A stretch of DNA of 10,097 bases, from positions 1 through 10,097 of the forward strand of contig DBFQ01000108.1 in assembly GCA_002294665.1 (NCBI GenBank). Direction: 5' to 3'. Positions 1 to 6,775 of the stretch are shown here, piece after piece. The notes beneath the pieces were generated by a model. It did not search any database. It had not been told where the DNA came from and saw only the letters and a list, made by a program, of their open reading frames with translations. The DNA comes from Candidatus Aminicenantes bacterium UBA876. Its GTDB lineage: Bacteria; Acidobacteriota; Aminicenantia; UBA2199. The position numbers and the translations under genes are program-made. Each line of letters starts with the position of its first letter. The first letter of the stretch is position 1.

Positions 1-618
1 CGCATCCTGACTTCAGCGGCCGCGGACGCACGCATGTCGGGAGTCAAGATGCCGGCCATGAGTTCGGGGGGGAGCGGGAACCATGGACTGACGGCGATTC
101 TGCCGATCTGGGCGGTCAGGGATTACCTGAACGTGCATGACCATCAACAGGTTCTGAAAGCCATCGCGTTCAGCCACGTGATTACGGCTTACATCAAGGC
201 CTTCACCGGCCGTTTGTCCGCAATCTGCGGTTGCTCCGTGGCCGCTGGGGCCGGTGCGACGGCCGGGATCACCCTGCTGATGGGTGGAACCGTCAGCCAG
301 ATTTCCTCCGCGATCAAGAACCTGATCTCTGACCTGGCGGGGGTGATCTGTGACGGCGCCAAGAACAGTTGCGCCCTGAAACTCGCAACCGCCGCGGGGA
401 CGGCCGTGCAGGCGGCCCTGTTCGCCATGCACGGGGTGGACGTCAAGGAAAGCGACGGGATCGTCGCATCCACTTCAGAGCAGACAATGCAGAATGTCGG
501 CCGGCTCAGCGTGGATGGAATGATCGCGGCGGACCAGACCATCCTGCAGATCATGATCGACAAACAGTTCAAGCATTCGGGTTCCCGCGACAAAAAGACC
601 TCCGCGCGCATGGAATAA
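1..618 (+). CDS. cyuA: L-cysteine desulfidase, CyuA/YhaM (UPF0597) family, C-terminal half, 5' end outside window
   Basis: The frame is open from base 1, so the gene begins before the window; the 205 visible codons compare with about 430 residues for the family. The enzyme splits L-cysteine into pyruvate, ammonia and hydrogen sulfide in the cytoplasm using a 4Fe-4S cluster, and belongs to the serine-dehydratase alpha-chain-like fold. Visible signatures are the stretch SGGSGNHGLTAILP (codons about 22-35 from base 1), the cysteine motif CGCSVAAGAGATAG, and CDGAKNSCALK, which together hold the conserved cysteines expected to bind the cluster. The ATG at base 34 lies inside the conserved core (AADARMSGV) and is not the start. 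The last 15 or so residues are a charged extension beyond the conserved part. No neighbour in the window obviously belongs to the same operon. The family call is firm; the substrate (cysteine rather than serine) is inferred from the family. Confidence 0.87.
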   Translation, partial: RILTSAAADARMSGVKMPAMSSGGSGNHGLTAILPIWAVRDYLNVHDHQQVLKAIAFSHVITAYIKAFTGRLSAICGCSVAAGAGATAGITLLMGGTVSQISSAIKNLISDLAGVICDGAKNSCALKLATAAGTAVQAALFAMHGVDVKESDGIVASTSEQTMQNVGRLSVDGMIAADQTILQIMIDKQFKHSGSRDKKTSARME

Positions 619-660
619 CTGATTTTCCACCTCACGCGAGGAAGTATCGGCCCAGGCCGC

Positions 661-682
661 GCCGGTTCCATATTCCGGCTTT
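661..682 (+). terminator. Weak hairpin after cyuA, possible terminator
   Basis: GCCGG (661-665) pairs with CCGGC (675-679) around a 9-nt loop and is followed by only three T residues. It lies 42 nt past the cyuA stop and before the next gene, so it could end the cyuA transcript. The stem is short and the T-tract poor, so this is only a candidate. Confidence 0.25.
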
Positions 683-759
683 GAGTGGCGATCTGTAACA
701 TCTTGGCCACGGTCTGTTTGCGGGTTGTCCTGTTCCGGGGACATCCGGGCAACAAGCGC

Positions 760-776
760 TTGGAAACCGGCATGCT
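760..776 (+). promoter_or_regulatory. Possible sigma-54-type -24/-12 element upstream of the FecR gene
   Basis: TTGGAAACCGGCATGCT has GG and GC dinucleotides 12 nt apart with T before GG and T before GC, as in the sigma-54 consensus YTGGCAC-N5-TTGCW. Transcription would start near 787, leaving a leader of about 27 nt that contains the AGGAGG site of the gene at 814. No convincing sigma-70 pair was found in the 195-nt gap. Several consensus positions are missed (CAC and the first T of TTGC), so chance is a real possibility. Confidence 0.22.
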
Positions 777-813
777 ACAGTATTGTGTTTGCCGGATGGC
801 CAGGAGGTGGAAG

Positions 814-2643
814 ATGTCGAAACCGGGTGCATTTTTATGGGGGCTGGTCATCGTTGCGTTTCTCTGCGCACCGTTGAGCGCGGTTGAGGAATCGGAAGCG
901 TTCTGTTACGTGTCCCTGGTGGAGGGCGACGCTTTCGTGCGCCAGGCCGGTTCTCCGCAATTGAAACCGGCGCTGATCAATTTTCCCTTGTTGCCGGGTG
1001 ACGCACTGGAAACCGGGAATAACGGGCGTTGCGAAATCCAGTTCGATAACGGAACCGTCATGCGCCTGGACAAGGAAACGCGGTTGCAGATCGATACGTT
1101 GCGGGCCGCCAGCCTGACCACGGATCGCAGGATCACGACTCTTGAGCTTGCTTCCGGCCGGCTTTTTTCCATGAACAATATTTTTGGCCGCGAACTGTTC
1201 CAGGTTGTGACGCCCCAGGCGGCATTCAAGTTGAGCCGGGAATCCACCGCCACTCTGGCCGTCGATGATGCGGGCAGCCGTGTGCATGTGGCCCGGGGTG
1301 AAATCGGCGTGCTGTATGGTGAGCCGGACAGCAGGCTGAAGAAAGTGCATCTGCACAAGGGCGAAGGCGCTTTGATTTCCACGGCCCACACCCTCGCTCC
1401 CGGCGAATCGCGGATCGACAGCGAATTCCAGTTGTGGAACAAGTACGTGAACAATCACTTCAAAGAGTTGCACCATGGCATCAGCCGGCTTCCCCGGCCG
1501 ATTTATCGATTTCCGCCCGGAGTGGTGCGATTCGCCGAAAAATGGTCCAGCCTGTACGGCGAGTGGGAGTACAACGATCTGCTCGGCTATATCTGGAAAC
1601 CCTATGATGAGAGCTTCAAGTACCCCGACCGGCGCCCGTTTTTCCACGCGCGATATGTCACCGTGAATGACCAGTTGTACGTGGTGCCCACGCAGCCGTG
1701 GGGCTGGATTCCGGCCCACATGGGCACCTGGGTATGGATGAAGAAGAACGGTTGGGTCTGGATCCCCGGCACCGCGTTCAAGCCGGGGATGTACGGAGCC
1801 GACTGGTTGTGGAACCAGATGAAAGGCGATGGCGCGCATTTATTCGCCATCGGCATGATGGGCGGCTGGGGAGGATCCATGTGGCCGGACTTTTTCCGGC
1901 TTGGGGTTTCTCCGGGATACGGCCCCTCCGGGTGCTGGACGCTTTCCGACTGGATCCGTTACGTCTACGGTGATTATGAAGGCTATGCCATTTATCGCCG
2001 TTACGGCCAGGAAGGCTGGCGGGCGTATTACGACCCATCCGGCAGATCACGCTTGACCCCTCCTCCCGTTGCGCGCAAGAGTGTGCCGAAAGAGGTCGCC
2101 GTAGTACTGGAGCGGATGGACAAGACGCCGCTGCCGCTGCTGGACAAGCAATTCAACATGGGGAAAAACGGCGTGCCTGCTACAGGCCGTCCGGTCGCGC
2201 CCGCGCGCAAAGTCGCTGCTTGGCTCGTGTACCGCAGCCTGTTGACCGCCGGGGAAAATGTCGATAAACCGGAGGAAAAGAAAATCACCGGCGGCCGCCT
2301 GGTGAAAGGACCGGTGGAGAAACGCGACTGGAACCCCGATCGCGTCATCGCCCACAGGCTGGGAACGGACCTGGCCTATTCCAGTGATCTCAATGCCGTG
2401 CTGTTGCCGGAGCTGAAAGTCTCATCCGGAACGATTACGGCCCGGCAGAAATTCCAGTTGCGCACCATGGCAATCCGCAAAGCGCGTCCGATGAACAAGC
2501 CGGCGCTGACCCGTCATTTCTCCGGCGGGCCGGTCGGCGGGTCCGTTGCCGCCGGCAACAACGATCCGGCGACTCCGGCGGTTTCGAGTCAAACCGCACC
2601 CGCGGATTCTTCCAAATCGGACAAGGCTTCCGCGCGCAAGTAA
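814..2643 (+). CDS. Secreted FecR-domain protein with Trp-rich DUF6600-like region
   Basis: The protein has 609 residues. The ATG at 814 is chosen over the upstream in-frame GTG at 685 because AGGAGG (802-807) lies 6 nt before it and a clean signal peptide follows (hydrophobic residues 6-21, likely cleavage after LSA at 23). Residues about 31-165 form a FecR-type beta domain (LVEGDAFVR, LLPGDALETG, DNGTVMRL, VHVARGEIGVL). Residues about 240-400 are rich in Trp, Tyr and Gly, with the repeated pattern GWIPAHMGTWVWMKKNGWVW typical of DUF6600 proteins. Residues 410-609 are basic, then Ala/Ser/Pro-rich and probably disordered. Family knowledge: FecR domains occur in anti-sigma regulators and, as here with a signal peptide and no transmembrane helix, in many secreted proteins of unknown role. 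There is no FecI sigma factor or TonB receptor in the window, so an iron-signalling role is not supported. It is probably monocistronic, since it converges on the barrel gene 34 nt downstream. Confidence 0.85.
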   Translation: MSKPGAFLWGLVIVAFLCAPLSAVEESEAFCYVSLVEGDAFVRQAGSPQLKPALINFPLLPGDALETGNNGRCEIQFDNGTVMRLDKETRLQIDTLRAASLTTDRRITTLELASGRLFSMNNIFGRELFQVVTPQAAFKLSRESTATLAVDDAGSRVHVARGEIGVLYGEPDSRLKKVHLHKGEGALISTAHTLAPGESRIDSEFQLWNKYVNNHFKELHHGISRLPRPIYRFPPGVVRFAEKWSSLYGEWEYNDLLGYIWKPYDESFKYPDRRPFFHARYVTVNDQLYVVPTQPWGWIPAHMGTWVWMKKNGWVWIPGTAFKPGMYGADWLWNQMKGDGAHLFAIGMMGGWGGSMWPDFFRLGVSPGYGPSGCWTLSDWIRYVYGDYEGYAIYRRYGQEGWRAYYDPSGRSRLTPPPVARKSVPKEVAVVLERMDKTPLPLLDKQFNMGKNGVPATGRPVAPARKVAAWLVYRSLLTAGENVDKPEEKKITGGRLVKGPVEKRDWNPDRVIAHRLGTDLAYSSDLNAVLLPELKVSSGTITARQKFQLRTMAIRKARPMNKPALTRHFSGGPVGGSVAAGNNDPATPAVSSQTAPADSSKSDKASARK

Positions 2644-2677
2644 CGGAAAGATCCGGCGACTCAGTGCAACGCCCGGC

Positions 2678-3955
2678 TCAGAATCTGGGGTTGACCACGT
2701 TGCTGTAGACAGAGCCGAAACGGTAACTCAGGCCCATGCGCAGGCTGAAGGCGTAACCGGTTGCCAATTGCTGCAATTCCATCAGTACTTCTTCCTTGGA
2801 CGCCCCCTCGGCGGGAAGCGACAATTGGTCGCGGATCCGCGAGTAGTTGCCGTTGAGGTGCACGCTCAATCCTTTGAGCACGTTGATGCTGAGTTCCACA
2901 TCTCCGCGGAAGTGATTTTTCGAGAGATCGTGAAAATAGGCCAGGCCGCTCAATTGCATCGCCACGGATCCCCAGGGTTCCTTGAGCGCGAAAAAGACGC
3001 CCAGCTGCTGGCGCAGCAGGCTTTCCCTCATCCGGCCGTAAACACTCAAGGTGTCATAGCGCCGCCAGGTATATTCCAGTTTGCTCCGCAGTTTCAGCTC
3101 CCGTTTGGTGTACTCCGAGTAGGGAAAGATATTGTATTCCACGCCCAGCCCGGTGGTGATGTAAATGTCCGCGTTGTCGTAGGTCGAGGAATACGCGTCG
3201 AAGAAACCGCCCAGTGACCAGTTTGCGCTCAGGCTTTTAATGTAAGCGGCGTAAACCATCGCTCGCTTAGTCAGGGATACGTACTCTTCAACTGAACCCT
3301 GGTCTTCAATCGAATAGGTGGTCTTTTCGTTTTCCATAAAGGCCCAGATATTGATTTTCGCTTCCCGCGTGATGCGGTTGGCGGAAATGGAAAGCGCATA
3401 TTCGTATCCTTTCTCGTGTTCTTCCACATCCAGGTCTCCGCTCAATCCCAGTTCAAAGGACCAGTGATTCCATGTGTCCGACGCATCGGTCTGACGTGCC
3501 CGGCCGGCATCGGCGCCGCTGTAGGAGATGGAAATGAAGTCGGACATGGGGGTGTCGGAAATGTAAGGGATCAACCCCTGTTTCAACTTCTCCACCAGCC
3601 CCTGGCGGCGGGTGTCTTCCGAATCCGTCGCACTCGAGTAGTATTTCAGTTCACGGTCGTTTCCCTTGTATCCGTTGAGTCCCAGGAACTGCAGCACATA
3701 TTCCCTTCCGCCGCTGCCGGTGGAACGCACGCTGATGATGACATGGATGTCCGCCGCTTGGCGGTCGCGCACGTAATTGACAAATGTGATTTCCGCCTTG
3801 ATGAAATGTACGTCCACCTGATTGGAGTTGCAATCCAGGAAGATTCCCGGAACCTTGACTTCCGTAGGCGCCGGATCGGCGAGCGCCGGCAGGAATCCAC
3901 CCGTCACCGCCGCCAAGGTGATTGCCAGGAATACTCTTGAGATTCCCCTGATCAT
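2678..3955 (-). CDS. Outer-membrane beta-barrel protein with conserved N-terminal periplasmic domain
   Basis: The protein has 425 residues. The start at 3955 is chosen because its ATG overlaps the stop of the preceding gene as ATGA and is followed at once by a signal peptide (MIRGISR, hydrophobic core, likely cleavage after ALA near residue 26). A longer in-frame reading from 4000 would bury the signal peptide. Residues 34-145 form a compact soluble region: LDCNSNQVDVHFIKAEITF, then NYVRDRQAADIHVII and STGSGGREYVLQFLG. This VRDR...ADIHV...TGSGGREY pattern is one I recall from uncharacterised envelope proteins of Bacteroidota and relatives. From about residue 165 to the end there are alternating amphipathic strands rich in Tyr, Leu and Gly, ending SYRFGSVYSNVVNPRF; a C-terminal Phe is the usual BAM-dependent barrel signal. 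The gene is translationally coupled to the small secreted protein upstream, suggesting a joint envelope role. Function is unknown; a transporter, assembly factor or surface scaffold are all possible. Confidence 0.8.
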   Translation of the reverse strand: MIRGISRVFLAITLAAVTGGFLPALADPAPTEVKVPGIFLDCNSNQVDVHFIKAEITFVNYVRDRQAADIHVIISVRSTGSGGREYVLQFLGLNGYKGNDRELKYYSSATDSEDTRRQGLVEKLKQGLIPYISDTPMSDFISISYSGADAGRARQTDASDTWNHWSFELGLSGDLDVEEHEKGYEYALSISANRITREAKINIWAFMENEKTTYSIEDQGSVEEYVSLTKRAMVYAAYIKSLSANWSLGGFFDAYSSTYDNADIYITTGLGVEYNIFPYSEYTKRELKLRSKLEYTWRRYDTLSVYGRMRESLLRQQLGVFFALKEPWGSVAMQLSGLAYFHDLSKNHFRGDVELSINVLKGLSVHLNGNYSRIRDQLSLPAEGASKEEVLMELQQLATGYAFSLRMGLSYRFGSVYSNVVNPRF

Positions 3956-4683
3956 GGGCCCGTTTCCCTTGACCGTGTGCGGACGAAAACCTGACTCCAC
4001 GGCATCACGTTGATTTCAGATCCCCGCACCACGTCTTTTCCACTCAGGTATTTTTTAAAGAACCAGTCCGCGGTGATCCAGATGCGCAACACCGCGCCTG
4101 CGGGAATCGATTCCCGCGGCAAAAGAGTCGCCTGTGAAGGCTCCAGCCTCTTATGCAGAAGGCTGCGGCGTTGGCTGTAATCGTATATGTGCAGCTGCAA
4201 TGGAAAAGGCAGGGATGAAAAGGTCCAGTTGACGGCGATGTCTTTGTCTGCCGTGATAATCTGCGGCTGGGGGGAAGCCATTTCCACCCAGCCCGGGAAG
4301 GTGAAACTCTCCCGGATGCGGCAGCCGTCGGAACGCTTGATTTCAATCGTGATGTCGCGGGGGAAATCCGGCGCATTCTCTAGCAGAATCCGCCGCCGGT
4401 AATCGTTTTCCGTTTCATTGTATTCAATGGCGTTGCCGTTTACCTGGACGCGAGCGTCTCGAACCGGTTCGCCCTGAATTCCGCCCCGCCGCAATTCAAT
4501 ATAGGCGCGCAGTTCCCGGCGGTTGATGTCGATGTTGTAGTCGTATCTGGACAGGCTGCAGGTCGGGTAAAAGGTCGCCTTGATAAACAGGGGAGTACAT
4601 TCCGGTTCCTGCTTCTGCTCCCGGGCGCATGGCCATGCGGCAGCCGCAAGCGTCATGATCAATAAAAGGACTCGTATGTTCAT
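3952..4683 (-). CDS. Small secreted beta-rich protein with four cysteines, hypothetical
   Basis: The protein has 243 residues. The ATG at 4683 is preceded by GGAGG 5 nt upstream and starts a signal peptide (MNIRVLLLIMTLAAAAW). A start 17 codons earlier would lie inside the promoter. The mature part has cysteines at residues 19, 29, 42 and 121, enough for disulfides in the periplasm. Cys19 is preceded by AWP, which does not fit a lipobox, so a lipoprotein anchor is doubtful though not excluded. Residues about 55-135 and 136-235 read as two beta-sandwich-like units (for example ARVQVNGNAIEYNE and KDIAVNWTFSSLPFPLQLHI), resembling Ig-like or carbohydrate-binding folds, but no named domain is recognised. 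Its stop overlaps the barrel gene start by 4 nt, so the two are almost certainly co-translated and the product may dock on or fill the periplasmic side of the barrel (inference). It has its own promoter at 4706-4734. Confidence 0.75.
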   Translation of the reverse strand: MNIRVLLLIMTLAAAAWPCAREQKQEPECTPLFIKATFYPTCSLSRYDYNIDINRRELRAYIELRRGGIQGEPVRDARVQVNGNAIEYNETENDYRRRILLENAPDFPRDITIEIKRSDGCRIRESFTFPGWVEMASPQPQIITADKDIAVNWTFSSLPFPLQLHIYDYSQRRSLLHKRLEPSQATLLPRESIPAGAVLRIWITADWFFKKYLSGKDVVRGSEINVMPWSQVFVRTRSRETGP

Positions 4684-4705
4684 GGAATCCTCCGCTTCGC
4701 GTTTC

Positions 4706-4734
4706 ACTATACCACACGACACGCGCATCCCCAA
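4706..4734 (-). promoter_or_regulatory. Sigma-70-type promoter for the secreted protein/barrel pair
   Basis: On the minus strand, TTGGGG (4734-4729) and TATAGT (4711-4706) are separated by exactly 17 nt, and TGG directly before the -10 gives an extended -10. The -10 matches 5 of 6 consensus bases and the -35 matches 3 of 6. The predicted start near 4699 leaves a leader of about 16 nt with GGAGG before the ATG at 4683. This makes the two-gene unit independent of the aminotransferase gene upstream. Confidence 0.65.
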
Positions 4735-4812
4735 CGATCCGCTTGCCGCATGAGGGTGTATCCGGGGCGGACCGGTGCCGCGTTTTCCGCTTTACTCGGT
4801 TCCGGGATCGAT

Positions 4813-6060
4813 TCAGCAGTGCCGGGCGGCGATTTCCTTGACAGCGGTCAGCAGGCGATCGACTTCCTCTTCCGTATTGTACAGGGATACGCCGACACGG
4901 GTGAGCCCGCCGCGTTCCAGCAGGCCGAGCGTCTCGACCGCGCGGATGCCATAGAAATGTCCGTTCCAGGCCAGGATCGCTTTCTGGTTCAATTCTTCAC
5001 AAACTATGCGCGGATCAGCGTTTTCCAGCGTGAAGGAGATGGTGGGAGCCCGAAGTCCCGCGTTGAAATCGGGACCGATTGTGTTTACCCCGCGAATGGC
5101 TTGCAGGCCTTCGTAAATGCGCCGGGCCAGCGTTTCTTCGTATCGTGCGATCTGCTGCATGGCGCGTTGCGGCCGGTGCGAAGAATCCGGGGCGGGATCA
5201 AAGGATGCGATGAAGTCGATTGCCGCGCTCACACCGTTCAACGCGGCGAAGTTCAGCGTACCGGTTTCAATTCTGCAGGGGGCATGGGCTTCCTGGGTGC
5301 GCAGAAAATAGGTGGGTATCCGGTTCAGCAGTTCACCCTTGGAGTAGAGGATCCCGACATGCGGACCGTAGAACTTGTAGGCGGAACACAAGAGAAAATC
5401 GATTCCCAGCGATCTGACGTCAAGGGGGAAGTGGGGGGCGAAATGGACCGCGTCCACAAGCAGCAATGCCTCTGCTTCGTATGTAAGGCCGCGGATCCGT
5501 TTGATCTCGTTGACGGTGCCGCTGACGTTGGAAGAATAGCCGACAGCGACCAGGCGGGTGTTCTCATTGATCTTGTTTTCCAGATCGTTGTAATCGAGCG
5601 TGGCGTTCTCGAGGATGCGGACTTCGCGGACGATGATGCCCTGTTCGCGCAAAGCCAGCCAGGGCGCGCGGTTCGCTTCGTGGTCCAGTTGTGTGATCAG
5701 GATTTCGTCGCCTTCATCCAGCCAGCGGCCGATGGCCCGGCTGAGCGAGAAATTCAAACTGGTCATATTCGCGCCGAAGGAGATGTTCTGCGGTCCTTCG
5801 GCACCGATGAATTCCGCGACTTTCTGACGCGCCCGGTCGACGACGGCATCGGTTTCATGCGAAGTGATAAACGCGCCGTGTGCGTTGGCGTTTGATGAAC
5901 GGTAGTAATCAGAAACGGCCGAGATGACGCTGTCGGGAACCTGGGTACCGCCCGGGCCGTCGAAATAGGCCAGGGGCAGGTCCCGGTATGCCCGTTTCAG
6001 CGAAGGGAATTCATCCCGGCGCGCGACAATCGTGCTGAATCCGGATGTCTGATTGTTCAT
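4813..6060 (-). CDS. Class V aminotransferase, cysteine-desulfurase-like family (VC1184/TIGR01976 type)
   Basis: A 415-residue PLP enzyme. The ATG at 6060 has AGGAGG 5 nt upstream, and the length fits the family. Signatures in order: FDGPGGTQ (34-40); NANAHGAF (57-64); LDHEANRAPW with the PLP-stacking His127 (126-134); VDAVHFAPH with Asp203 and His206; SAYKFYGPHVG with the Schiff-base Lys229; and near the C-terminus RVGVSLYNTEEEVDRLL. The family is usually annotated as cysteine desulfurase-like, but the loop that in SufS/CsdA carries the catalytic cysteine (GHHCAQ) reads GHFYGI here, with Tyr370 in the cysteine position. A desulfurase reaction by persulfide transfer is therefore unlikely, and the true substrate is unknown. 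No Fe-S assembly genes (sufE, iscU) lie nearby. It has its own promoter (6118-6146) and is separated from the following pair by 129 nt that hold a second promoter. Confidence 0.87.
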   Translation of the reverse strand: MNNQTSGFSTIVARRDEFPSLKRAYRDLPLAYFDGPGGTQVPDSVISAVSDYYRSSNANAHGAFITSHETDAVVDRARQKVAEFIGAEGPQNISFGANMTSLNFSLSRAIGRWLDEGDEILITQLDHEANRAPWLALREQGIIVREVRILENATLDYNDLENKINENTRLVAVGYSSNVSGTVNEIKRIRGLTYEAEALLLVDAVHFAPHFPLDVRSLGIDFLLCSAYKFYGPHVGILYSKGELLNRIPTYFLRTQEAHAPCRIETGTLNFAALNGVSAAIDFIASFDPAPDSSHRPQRAMQQIARYEETLARRIYEGLQAIRGVNTIGPDFNAGLRAPTISFTLENADPRIVCEELNQKAILAWNGHFYGIRAVETLGLLERGGLTRVGVSLYNTEEEVDRLLTAVKEIAARHC

Positions 6061-6117
6061 GGAATCCTCCTGTTACTCATGAACCGCCCCGTTCCCTTCA
6101 AGTCCGTTCCCGTTTCC

Positions 6118-6146
6118 ATTATGCGCGAAATCCAGAAAATCCTCAA
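6118..6146 (-). promoter_or_regulatory. Sigma-70-type promoter for the aminotransferase gene
   Basis: On the minus strand, TTGAGG (6146-6141) and CATAAT (6123-6118) are 17 nt apart. The -35 keeps TTGA and the -10 matches 5 of 6 bases. The expected start near 6111 leaves a leader of about 50 nt ending in AGGAGG before the ATG at 6060. It is back-to-back with the promoter of the divergent membrane-protein gene, the two -35 elements being about 42 nt apart. Confidence 0.6.
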
Positions 6147-6188
6147 GTCGCCCGGGCAGGCGGCATCCGCATCGCCTTGCCGGAATGG

Positions 6189-6217
6189 TTGAATTCCTGA
6201 TCGCAACGGCTTAAGAT
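6189..6217 (+). promoter_or_regulatory. Sigma-70-type promoter for the divergent membrane-protein gene
   Basis: TTGAAT (6189-6194) and TAAGAT (6212-6217) are 17 nt apart, each matching 4 of 6 consensus bases. Transcription would start at about 6223-6225, which coincides with the GTG start codon at 6224, so the transcript would have little or no leader. Confidence 0.42.
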
Positions 6218-6223
6218 CCTTAT

Positions 6224-6772
6224 GTGAATGACAACAACTATACCCCGGGACTGCCTGAACGCCTGACCCTTGATTGGAAAGGTGATGATATCGCGGTGTT
6301 GCGCCTGCCGAAAGCGGATTCATGGAAACCCCTGCTGGCTTTGGGGATTTTCGTGGTTTTCTGGTACGGCGCCTTGTTGACGATTGTTGACTTCTCCCAA
6401 TCCGCCTCGATATGGCAGGCTTTGCAGCGGACACTCCGAGAGGAACCCTTTCTGATTCTGTTTTTCTTGTTGCCCCTGTTTCCACTTTTCATGGTCACGC
6501 GGGATACTTTTTTCGACAATCGCTTTGTTTTTGACAAGCAAAAGCAAACAATCAGCAAAGGCCGCAGAGTAATACTGCGTTTCGAGGAAGTGGACGCCCT
6601 GGTTGTGCGTGTCGGCAGGACGAAAACAGCATCGCGTCCCGGTGCCGGGTTATCGCTTGAAGCCAGGTCGAAAAGAATGATCTTCCTGACCCGTTGCGAC
6701 TCTTATGAGGCATGCGCGGCACTGGCCCAGGAAATCGCAGTCGTTGTCAACGCCCAGATCAGGAACGCGTAA
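6224..6772 (+). CDS. Two-helix inner-membrane protein, hypothetical
   Basis: The protein has 182 residues. A stop codon (TAA at 6212) lies four codons upstream in frame, so the GTG at 6224 is the first possible start. There is no Shine-Dalgarno sequence before it. ATG triplets at 6222 and 6228 are out of frame. Two hydrophobic helices are visible at residues about 34-56 (WKPLLALGIFVVFWYGALL) and 74-92 (EEPFLILFFLLPLFPLFMV). They are flanked by a short N-terminal strand region and a soluble C-terminal domain (96-182) with strands such as NRFVFDKQKQTISKG and LRFEEVDALVVRV. Two helices followed by a PH-like beta domain is a layout seen in many small bacterial membrane proteins, but the domain match is my inference and no named family is recognised. 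It transcribes away from the aminotransferase and ends 3 nt from the end of the convergent permease gene. Function unknown. Confidence 0.75.
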   Translation: MNDNNYTPGLPERLTLDWKGDDIAVLRLPKADSWKPLLALGIFVVFWYGALLTIVDFSQSASIWQALQRTLREEPFLILFFLLPLFPLFMVTRDTFFDNRFVFDKQKQTISKGRRVILRFEEVDALVVRVGRTKTASRPGAGLSLEARSKRMIFLTRCDSYEACAALAQEIAVVVNAQIRNA

Positions 6773-6775
6773 TTG

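Noticed and set aside
685..813. Longer FecR protein starting at the GTG at 685
   Set aside because: It would add 43 residues ahead of a clear signal peptide. AGGAGG at 802-807 marks the ATG at 814.
835..1839. A 334-codon minus-strand open frame opposite the FecR gene
   Set aside because: The FecR/DUF6600 reading on the plus strand has a ribosome site, signal peptide and domain motifs; the antisense frame has none.
2651..2677. Hairpin between the convergent FecR and barrel genes as a bidirectional terminator
   Set aside because: The CCGGCG/CGCCCGG stem has a bulge and neither side has a T-run, so it was not listed.
4625..4683. Lipoprotein signal at Cys19 of the small secreted protein
   Set aside because: The residues before the cysteine are AWP; proline at -1 and tryptophan at -2 do not fit the lipobox, so no lipoprotein was called.
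4750..5895. A 381-codon plus-strand open frame antisense to the aminotransferase gene
   Set aside because: It mirrors a gene with complete PLP-enzyme motifs, shows no recognisable domain and runs across the promoter region of the secreted-protein gene. Long antisense frames are common in GC-rich coding DNA.
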